From Lodderomyces elongisporus (taxonomy: Eukaryota; Ascomycota; Pichiomycetes; Serinales; Debaryomycetaceae): DNA of 64,000 nucleotides. The stretch lies in the NCBI RefSeq assembly GCF_030384665.1, contig NC_083674.1:2604001-2668000 (forward strand), given 5' to 3'. A program made the translations under genes and the position numbers. The notes under the pieces were generated by a model, which worked only from the letters and a program-made list of their open reading frames with translations, was not told the DNA's origin and ran no database searches. Positions 41,620 to 48,911 of this stretch are shown here, piece after piece. Each line of letters starts with the position of its first letter. Position 1 is the first letter of the stretch.

Positions 41620-42729
41620 CTAATTGGCGACTCTGGACCAGTTCTCAAACTCTTCAACACCATATTGGATATCTTGTATCCATTCACAAATGTTTTTAGC
41701 AATCTCTCCAGAACCTCCAGCTGTACATGGCACCTCAATATTCTCGCCTCTAAACTCAATATTGTTGATTGGCGCAACAATAGCAGCAGTACCAGTACCA
41801 AACGCCTCAATCAATTGCCCCTTTGCTGCACGCTCTTTGACTTCATGAATAGTCAATTTACGCTCACTAACAGACCACTCCTTGCTATCTAATCTAGCAC
41901 GAGCTAATTGAATTGCAGAGTCACGTGTAACACCAGGTAAAATCATTCCATCTAATGGTGCAGTAACCAACTCTTTTGTCTTGTCATCATTTTCAAACGC
42001 AAAAAACACATTCATAGCACCAACCTCAGTGATTTCACCCTCTTCACCAAAAAGCCACAAATTTTGCGAGTGGCCACGCTTGGCAGCTTCAGATTGCGGC
42101 TCAATACAAGAGACATAGTTGGCACCAAGCTTGTATGCACCAACACCCTTTGGCCATGCTCTCACTGCATAATCAGTAGCCTCAAGAGATACGGGCTTGA
42201 ATCCTGCACCAAAGTATGGACCCACTGGTGAAGCAATACAATACAATTTAGCCTTAGTTGGCGAAGAAACTCCAAGACCAATAGAAGTACCAATCAAAGT
42301 TGGTCTCAAGTACAATGAGTAACCTTTGCCTTGTGGAACAAATCTTTCCTCCAACGCAAGAAACTTGTCAAGCAACTTGATAAATTCCTCTCCATCAAAT
42401 GTAGGCAACGATGCCCTCTTGGCTGTCCTGTTCATTCTTTCCATATTCTTGTCAGGTCTAAATGTACGAATCTTACCTTGGGAATCACGGTATGCCTTCA
42501 TACCCTCAAACAACTCAAACGAATAGTGCAAAACACATGTTGCTGGATCCATTTGGAAATTGTGGTATGGTGTAATCTTTGGTGTACCCCATCCTTCTTC
42601 CTTGGTCCAATCAATCTCCAAAATGTGGTCGGTAAATGATTGACCAAACACTAATTTGTCATTGGCAAGTGGCTCCTTAGGAGTCGTCGTCTTGGTAATC
42701 TCAAGCTTAGAAGCGTCTAATGCGGACAT
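41620..42729 (-). CDS. Branched-chain amino-acid aminotransferase (BAT)
   Basis: A 369-residue class IV PLP aminotransferase that interconverts Leu/Ile/Val and their 2-oxo acids. Family motifs are LHYSFELFEGMKAYR, LYLRPTLIGTS, and WPKGVGAYKLGANY with the PLP lysine at K200. TEVGAMNVFF and GMILPGVTRDS are also present. The N-terminus (MSALDASKLEITKTTTPKEP) does not look like a mitochondrial presequence and no upstream ATG extends it, so this is probably the cytosolic, Bat2-like form (C. albicans has BAT21 and BAT22). Two TGAGTCA sites upstream suggest Gcn4 control. Confidence 0.93.
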   Translation of the reverse strand: MSALDASKLEITKTTTPKEPLANDKLVFGQSFTDHILEIDWTKEEGWGTPKITPYHNFQMDPATCVLHYSFELFEGMKAYRDSQGKIRTFRPDKNMERMNRTAKRASLPTFDGEEFIKLLDKFLALEERFVPQGKGYSLYLRPTLIGTSIGLGVSSPTKAKLYCIASPVGPYFGAGFKPVSLEATDYAVRAWPKGVGAYKLGANYVSCIEPQSEAAKRGHSQNLWLFGEEGEITEVGAMNVFFAFENDDKTKELVTAPLDGMILPGVTRDSAIQLARARLDSKEWSVSERKLTIHEVKERAAKGQLIEAFGTGTAAIVAPINNIEFRGENIEVPCTAGGSGEIAKNICEWIQDIQYGVEEFENWSRVAN

Positions 42730-43344
42730 TTTTATAAAGTCGTTAAATAGCTCAAATGTTTCGTTTGGGCTGGTTCAAAAGATACCTAGGTGGTTAATGT
42801 CAAGAAAATAAAAAAATTAGGCAATTAGTCTAGATTCTTCTTTTTTATTTTATTTTTATTCCTCCAACTTATATTGTACTATTTATATCAGTTTGTATAT
42901 AGGTATATTTTACCCTTAATCGGATCCTTTTTCTTTTTCTTTTTATTTTTTATTTTTTATTTTTTATTTTTTTTTCCTCTATGAGTCAAAAAAAAAACCT
43001 TTTCTCCAATCTTTGAAAGATTTTGAAAATTTCGGCTACTGGCGCATACACTGGGTATATCGAAACACCAAGTTTTTGTATTACAAAAGAGAAGAATGAC
43101 TAACAAGAATTACAGCACAACATATCATAACGTAAGAAATGGAAATGAAACGAAAGACCAAAAAGAGAAGAAGAAGAAATCTAAAATGTAGAAAGATGAT
43201 GAGTCATGAAGGTCTTTAAAAATACCTAAAAAATAAGTGAGTTATTCACTTTTGATATTCTAAACATCTACATCAATAGAATCAATAGAATCAATTGTTA
43301 GAGTCGAGCTGAGATTCAGACACTATACTAGCCACAATTATACT
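42730..43344. other. Intergenic region BAT-PRE3
   Basis: BAT promoter and PRE3 3' region. It contains two TGAGTCA sites (listed separately), a TGACTAA at about 43096 and TTTTTATT tracts at 42945-42972. No gene is seen. Confidence 0.65.
42982..43206. promoter_or_regulatory. Two Gcn4-type sites (TGAGTCA) upstream of BAT
   Basis: TGAGTCA at 42982-42988 and 43200-43206, about 255 and 470 bp upstream of the BAT ATG. This is the exact general amino-acid control element bound by Gcn4, expected for a branched-chain aminotransferase. Confidence 0.55.
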
Positions 43345-44016
43345 CTACTCCAGTCTTTGGGTCAATTTCCCATACTCATCTGGGTAAAAGATTAATCTTT
43401 CCACTCCGGCTTTAGTAAGAATCACCATACGAATTACACCACCTGAAGATCCATCCCACTTGATAGCCTCGGCAAGTGCAGTCTGTATAAACTCTACGGT
43501 CTCCTGCTTTTCCATATTAGGCTTGTAGTTTTCATTACACCAACCATAAATGAATGTAGACCCACTTCCTGCAATTGCATATTCTTGTTTATGAATTGAT
43601 CCTCCAATGGGGATCGAATACACTGAACCTCCATACTTATCATCGTATCCAGCACAAATAATACCCGCAGTCAAATTGTCCTTGTTGTTATAGCATATTT
43701 CTTGAAACACGTTGGCAGCAATATTTGTGGTTGGCTTTTTGCCATAAGGAAGTTGAGCTGAATATATTTGCAAGTAGTATTTCACCATATCTGCAACAGC
43801 CTGCGTATCTGCAGCCGAACCTGAACGACAACAGTATATCGTGTCATGTATCTGTGTCAATTTATCTGTCACTCTATTTGCAATGTATGAGCCAGTGGTT
43901 GTCCGCGAGTCAGCACCTAATATAACACCATCTTTGAACGTCACAGCCATAATTGAGGTGCCTAGGTTCACCTCACCCTTTTTCAAGTGATTGATATCAA
44001 CATTGATTCCGTTCAT
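43345..44016 (-). CDS. PRE3: 20S proteasome beta1 subunit (caspase-like active site)
   Basis: A 223-residue proteasome beta1 subunit with the post-acidic peptidase activity. The propeptide is 19 residues. Autocleavage before Thr20 (LGT at 18-20) exposes the nucleophile. MAVTFKDGVILGADSRTTTG, DKLTQIHDTIYCCRSGSAAD, AGSGSTFIYGW and KWDGSSGGVIRMVILT match S. cerevisiae Pre3 nearly residue by residue. It shares a 391-bp divergent region with the cyclophilin gene. That region has a GCAAAGGCAAGAAC (about 44187-44200), loosely like the Candida Rpn4-type GAAGGCAAAA but not exact. Confidence 0.97.
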   Translation of the reverse strand: MNGINVDINHLKKGEVNLGTSIMAVTFKDGVILGADSRTTTGSYIANRVTDKLTQIHDTIYCCRSGSAADTQAVADMVKYYLQIYSAQLPYGKKPTTNIAANVFQEICYNNKDNLTAGIICAGYDDKYGGSVYSIPIGGSIHKQEYAIAGSGSTFIYGWCNENYKPNMEKQETVEFIQTALAEAIKWDGSSGGVIRMVILTKAGVERLIFYPDEYGKLTQRLE

Positions 44017-44407
44017 TGTCTTATTAGTCGTGGTGATTGGTTCACGATGCTTGGTTTGATGGAATTGTGAATGTTTTTCCTACTAGTAGTTTTTAGTATC
44101 GATGTAGTTTTGTTGCAATCGCCACTGCTTTTCTCTCGCTTTTCTCTCGTTTTCCTCTCGCTTTCCTTTCGTCCTCCTTAATTTGAGCAAAGGCAAGAAC
44201 CAAATAAAAAAGAAAATGATTAAAAAAAAAATATAGTTTGACGCGATATCTACACGTGACGAATCACTCCTCTCGTCGACAAGTTAGCAATACAAAATTG
44301 AGCTTGATAACTGCTACTATTACCATAATCAACCAAACAAATAAACATCAACAAAAGCAACAGTCACTATCATCACCACCAGCACCCCTACTCTTACAGA
44401 TCTACAT
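44017..44407. other. Divergent promoter PRE3/cyclophilin
   Basis: A CTCTCGCTTTT-type repeat lies at about 44131-44171, and a CACGTG E-box (Cbf1-type) at 44253-44258, 150 bp before the cyclophilin start. No gene is seen. Confidence 0.6.
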
Positions 44408-45238
44408 ATGTTGCTTTATATATTGGCATACTTCACTTTGGCGCTATCCGCCGTAATACCAAGTACTTCCTCATCAACTTTCCATCTCACAGAACAAGAG
44501 AAAGAGTACCTCAAAAATGATCCAAAGGTAACTCACAAGATTACATTCACTATATCTCAAGGCAAATCGCCGGCAAAGAAATTGGGTAAACTCACATTGG
44601 CGCTTTTTGGTGAAACTGTACCGATAACCGTGGATAATTTTTACCAATTATCTGCCATGACTAGAGGGTACGGGTACCAAGATTGCGAATTCCATCGGAT
44701 TATTAATGATTTTATGATCCAGGGCGGTAACTACGATGGTCAAGGCGGCAAGTCCATATATGGTGGTAGTTTCAATGATGAAAACTTTGACTTGAAGCAT
44801 GATAAATTGGGACGTTTATCCATGGCCAATGCTGGTCAAAATACCAATGGTGGACAGTTTTTCATATTGGACACGGAGAAAACACCACATTTGGATGGCA
44901 AGCATGTGGTATTTGGCCAACTCATTGATGGGTTCGACACTTTGGACAAAATCAGTAGCACAGATGTTGTTGATTCAAGACCAGTTGAACGGATATACAT
45001 TAGCGAGATTGATACAGCAGCATTTGATTACAATGCACAAGAAGCAGAGGAGAAGGCAGAGCAGTTAAAGCCAGAAGATCCCATTGCCGTTGAGGATGCG
45101 AAAGTAGACGCAGAAGAAATCCGTCTAAGTGCCATTTATCCATTCTTTTTAGTATTACTACTGGTTGGTGCTTTGGGCGTAGCTTACAAAAAGATGCGTA
45201 AGCGACTGATTACAGATATTCGCAGCAATCACTTTTAG
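44408..45238 (+). CDS. Membrane-anchored secretory-pathway cyclophilin (CPR4/CPR8-like)
   Basis: A 276-residue peptidyl-prolyl isomerase. Residues 1-16 form a signal peptide (MLLYILAYFTLALSAV). The cyclophilin domain is about 41-205, with EFHRIINDFMIQGGNYDGQG, GKSIYGGSFNDENF, LSMANAGQNTNGGQFFI and LDGKHVVFGQLIDG. A C-terminal membrane helix (PFFLVLLLVGALGVAY) and a short basic tail suggest a type I membrane protein of ER, Golgi or vacuole. The catalytic Arg of FHRI is kept. The position of human CypA Trp121 is His here (TPHLDGKH), which in other cyclophilins lowers cyclosporin A affinity. It resembles S. cerevisiae Cpr4/Cpr8 in layout. Confidence 0.88.
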   Translation: MLLYILAYFTLALSAVIPSTSSSTFHLTEQEKEYLKNDPKVTHKITFTISQGKSPAKKLGKLTLALFGETVPITVDNFYQLSAMTRGYGYQDCEFHRIINDFMIQGGNYDGQGGKSIYGGSFNDENFDLKHDKLGRLSMANAGQNTNGGQFFILDTEKTPHLDGKHVVFGQLIDGFDTLDKISSTDVVDSRPVERIYISEIDTAAFDYNAQEAEEKAEQLKPEDPIAVEDAKVDAEEIRLSAIYPFFLVLLLVGALGVAYKKMRKRLITDIRSNHF

Positions 45239-45476
45239 GTTTCTTTGTTTTTATTTTAATTTTTCTTTAAAATTTCTTCATCATTTTTTATTTTCTTTTT
45301 ATTTTTTATTTTTTATTTTTATTTTTTTTGTCTGTTATATTTATAGGTATTATTTTCAGTTCTCTTTGTACCTTTCTTCTGAGAAGTTAGATCTAGTTGT
45401 GGAAATGAAATATTAGATTTACTTTTGCAATGGTAAAGACCAATTTTCAAATCAGATTAGAAGGAAATAGCTGAGA

Positions 45477-45794
45477 ATGCACTTTCCAATAGTTTTGGTA
45501 AAGAACCTAAGCTTCACAGCTTCTAACAAATCCATCTATGATTTTTTCTCCCAATATGGTCATATATACCAAGTGCGAACTAGCACAAAAGAACAACACC
45601 AGGGTCAGGTCTTTATCATTTACGATAATATCCAGAGTGCAGAAAGAGCTGCAAAGGAAGCCAATGGTGTGAATTTCCAAGGACGGTACTTGGTTACTTC
45701 AATTTATCAAGTCGACAAGTCAAAGATTGATCAAAAAGTGATGACATTAAAACAAGAACAAATTGAAGAATTGAAACAATTATATGATATTTGA
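45477..45794 (+). CDS. RRM protein of the SF3b complex (SF3B6/p14-like)
   Basis: A 105-residue single-RRM protein. RNP2 is ILVKNL-like (VLVKNLSF) and RNP1 is GQVFIIYD. The overall run SIYDFFSQYGHIYQVRTSTK and NGVNFQGRYLVTSIYQVDKS matches human SF3B6 ([40 protein letters not shown]). p14 contacts the branch-point adenosine in the U2 snRNP. To my knowledge S. cerevisiae lacks this subunit, so retention here is of interest. The start is the only ATG near the RRM. Confidence 0.85.
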   Translation: MHFPIVLVKNLSFTASNKSIYDFFSQYGHIYQVRTSTKEQHQGQVFIIYDNIQSAERAAKEANGVNFQGRYLVTSIYQVDKSKIDQKVMTLKQEQIEELKQLYDI

Positions 45795-46360
45795 GTAGCA
45801 CAAGCAGTTAGCTGCAAATTAACTTCACCAGTTAAAATTATAATCAGATCAGTAAGTATTTGGTAGTGAAATACAGTGATTGCAAAGCATTATAGAAAAA
45901 TGAACTGGTAAATCACTATTTAGTTTCCAAATATAAGCAGAATTGACCACCAATGAAATCTGTATAATTTGAGCAGACCCAATTTTTTTTTGTGAAGCAT
46001 GATTTGTGTGGTTAGAGGATATATTCTTACTTAAACAAAATGAGTCAAGTGGTGTTCTTTTCTTTTCTTTTTTTTTGTTTTTGTTTTATTTTTGTTATTG
46101 GTTGTTCAAGAGATTTCAATTAAACATTAGGTACTTTTGGTTTCGTCAAAGTATACAATCTGAAAGCAACAGCGACAGTGACGACGTAATTTACTTTAAT
46201 TCAGAAATATATATATATATATATATATCAAATTTACAAGTTCATTAAACAAGTCATTTGCTCAACATGTAAATGTATAATACTCACGTTGTTCTACCAT
46301 TCTTAAACTCTTACTCTCTCTCTCTCTTTTTTTTTTTTCTACCTTTTTGCTTTGTTTAAT
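45795..46360. other. Convergent intergenic region SF3B6-OST1
   Basis: 3' ends of two convergent genes. A TA tract lies at about 46207-46228 and a TC tract at 46314-46326. No gene is seen. Confidence 0.65.
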
Positions 46361-47767
46361 CTATAAAATACTCAACAAGTAATAACTTATCAACCCTGCA
46401 AAGACAAATGCAGAAATCTTACCGACTTTGACGTAGATTGAGCTCGCACTGTATTTGTACTTGACAAGAACGTCTATTTTGTGAAGGTCATCGAACAAAT
46501 TCTTGTAATGCACAGTTACTTTAACGTGTCCTTTGGAAACATCAAAGTATGACAATTCGTGGTCAATAGACACGGATTCATAGGATATAGGCGAGGCAAT
46601 ATTGTCAAACTCTGCACCTTCGGGAAGATAAAACTCCAAATAGACATCGTCATAAGAAACATCTCTAAGCGAGTTCAACAATGGAACCTTGATAAGGTAT
46701 GTATTTGTATCAATGTTTGACTGATGTACAAATTTGCTCATATTCTCGGTCCACCCCAAGGTGAAGTTGTAGTGCCAATTACCAAACACGGGGAACCTTG
46801 GCTGCAAAAGCAAATGGTTCTGAGTTACCTTGTGAGTCGATACTACTCCCACTTTATCTGTATAATAGTAGTCGTCCAACGTTCTTTGCAAAAGTGGGAT
46901 TTCCAAGTGACTCAATGCCCAATGGTTTCTAGTGCCTTCGTACCTTCCCTTCATCCACTCGACTCTAGAAAAACCAGTTGACAATTCTGCACCTTCGTTT
47001 GTTAACTCGTAGTATTCTTCAATAGAGATCTTGTTGACATCTGAGGCTGGTAGCCAGACTGATCTATTGAGGCTAATGGCTTTGGTTAATGGGCGGTTGT
47101 GATCATACATCAATCCCATTGGCTTCAAAGTAAATGGTCTCAACTCTTGCACCAATGGTCCATATTTCAAAGCAGAATTATCGACTCTTGGCTCTAATGC
47201 TGGCGTAGACTCGGTGGCATTTACATCGTTCAAGTGTAATTCCATTTCTTGACCTTTAGTCATTCCCGATAATGTCATGGTGTAATCTTGAGTAGTATAT
47301 GGTGAATATGGGAACTTGTTCGTTTTGTAAAGCAATTGTTGCACATCTTGTAACTTGATCTTTTTGGGAATTGGCTGCAAAGTGTTCAAGTACACATAGC
47401 TCACTTTTAACTCTACATTTGAGTTAGGTGCAATTGGCACTGGCAATTTGAGTTTAAACACTTGATTTGGTACAATCTCCTCAAAGTCTATTTCTGCTCT
47501 TTGGTCGGCCAAAATGGCACTGAACAAGGAGATGTCGCCAACACTGCCGAATCCATCATTGATGGTGAAGAAATAGTCTTGTTGCGGAGTCAGTGCAATA
47601 TTTTTAATATCCAAAAGATCAGTTTCCTTAACATAACTTTTCGACAAGTCAATTGTACGCGTGTAATGCAAGTTATCCCATGTAGGCTCAAATGTGTATA
47701 AGCTGGGTGATTGAGCTATGGATAAGGTAATGAAAAGCCCAAGGGATAGTATTAATTGTCTCCACAT
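46361..47767 (-). CDS. OST1: Oligosaccharyltransferase subunit Ost1 (ribophorin I)
   Basis: A 468-residue subunit of the ER OST complex for N-glycosylation. Residues 1-19 form a cleavable signal peptide (MWRQLILSLGLFITLSIAQ). The lumenal ribophorin I region has characteristic segments: RTIDLSKSYVKE, YYFTIND-like YFFTINDGFG, LRPFTLKPMGLMYDHNRPLTKAIS, and the GRYEGTRNHWALSHLEIPLL stretch. One C-terminal membrane helix (about 445-466) ends the protein. The frame extends six codons without ATG; the start is 47767. Length matches S. cerevisiae Ost1 (476). A CACGTG lies at 47906-47911, 139 bp upstream. Confidence 0.94.
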   Translation of the reverse strand: MWRQLILSLGLFITLSIAQSPSLYTFEPTWDNLHYTRTIDLSKSYVKETDLLDIKNIALTPQQDYFFTINDGFGSVGDISLFSAILADQRAEIDFEEIVPNQVFKLKLPVPIAPNSNVELKVSYVYLNTLQPIPKKIKLQDVQQLLYKTNKFPYSPYTTQDYTMTLSGMTKGQEMELHLNDVNATESTPALEPRVDNSALKYGPLVQELRPFTLKPMGLMYDHNRPLTKAISLNRSVWLPASDVNKISIEEYYELTNEGAELSTGFSRVEWMKGRYEGTRNHWALSHLEIPLLQRTLDDYYYTDKVGVVSTHKVTQNHLLLQPRFPVFGNWHYNFTLGWTENMSKFVHQSNIDTNTYLIKVPLLNSLRDVSYDDVYLEFYLPEGAEFDNIASPISYESVSIDHELSYFDVSKGHVKVTVHYKNLFDDLHKIDVLVKYKYSASSIYVKVGKISAFVFAGLISYYLLSIL

Positions 47768-48551
47768 GATGTTCTGGTCGACCAAAAAAATAAAAATAAC
47801 CTATATTATGTAGACTCTGACTTGACTGTGCCTTTTTTTGCAAGTTCGAACAAAACTGAAGTTTGGAAATTTTGCGGATGTAATCTTTACGGCGCGCTAG
47901 AGTGACACGTGACAGAGAGAGAATGGATTAAGAAATTTGTATATATATATATATAAATAGATATATAAATATAAAGAATAAAAAACAAGGAAATCAAAAT
48001 TCAATGTGAGGAAAAGAAAAATCGTGCTCTATAACTGAATGCAATAAGAAAAGTCAGAATAGTAGAAGAGAAGCAGCAGCTAGGAAGCAGGAGAAAGCAA
48101 AGCTAATAAAAAAAAGAATTATAGTGGTGGTGGTGGTTTTGGTTTTTGCAGTGGTCGCAGTGGTGCTGTTTGCAATGGTCGCAGTGGTAATAGTGGTAAT
48201 AGTGGTAATTGTGAAACCAACGGCGCAGCAAGCAACACACGTCTCTGGGACCGAACATGTACATTTCCGTACACAAGAGTAATGGACACAAGAGTCAAGA
48301 CCAAAATAAACTATAAACGAACATTAGAAATAGGACTTTCACAACAAGGGTTATCCAATTAGAATAGTGTTGTTGCGTACACCTATATTGGTAAATCTTA
48401 TTTCTCTTCCTCAACCAGTCATCTTTGACATATCTTTTCCCTTTTCCCTGTTCCCTGTATCCTTCTCCTTGTTCTGTTCTTTCACCTCCCCACACGTTCT
48501 GCGACGGTAAATTCTTCTTTTTTGTCTCTTTAGTTGAATATACATACATAC

Positions 48552-48583
<32 letters not shown>

Positions 48584-48911
48584 CTTTCTTTATATTTTTT
48601 ATATATGTATTATTTCTTTAGTGAAGTTTCACTGGTAGCAATTTCAATTTTCAATTTCAACTTTTTAAGAATGTTTACATTAGCAAAAAAGAAAAAAAAA
48701 ATAAAGGAAAAAAAAAACAACCAAAAAAAAATAGTAGCATAAGTAGAATTCAAAAATTTTTGGCCACCAAGGGTTTCATCCAATACTCTTATTTACAAAG
48801 ACATTACCACCCAGCATTCCATCTTTATCTTAATTTTCTTTTTTTTTTAATTTTTTAAATACCTTTTGACCTCCTCCTCCTCCCCCCCCGCTTTCATCAA
48901 TTTGTTAAAAG
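47768..48911. other. Divergent intergenic region OST1/DNM1 (1.1 kb)
   Basis: Two divergent promoters. CACGTG is at 47906-47911, TA tracts at 47940-47956 and 48556-48586, and a repeat of GGTCGCAGTGGT/GGTAATAGT type at 48123-48215. A candidate His/Cys-rich small ORF on the minus strand is listed separately. Confidence 0.6.
48103..48264 (-). CDS. Candidate His/Cys-rich microprotein, 53 codons
   Basis: ATG at 48264. It starts MYMFGPRDVCCLLRRWFHNY and continues with His-Tyr repeats, two HCDHCK modules (HCDHCKQH, HCDHCKNQ) and a His4 run. The CxxC-H pattern would suit metal binding. However, the region is built from a repeated GGTCGCAGTGGT element, so the pattern could be a by-product of repeat expansion. 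No homologue is recognised. Confidence 0.2.
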   Translation of the reverse strand: MYMFGPRDVCCLLRRWFHNYHYYHYYHCDHCKQHHCDHCKNQNHHHHYNSFFY

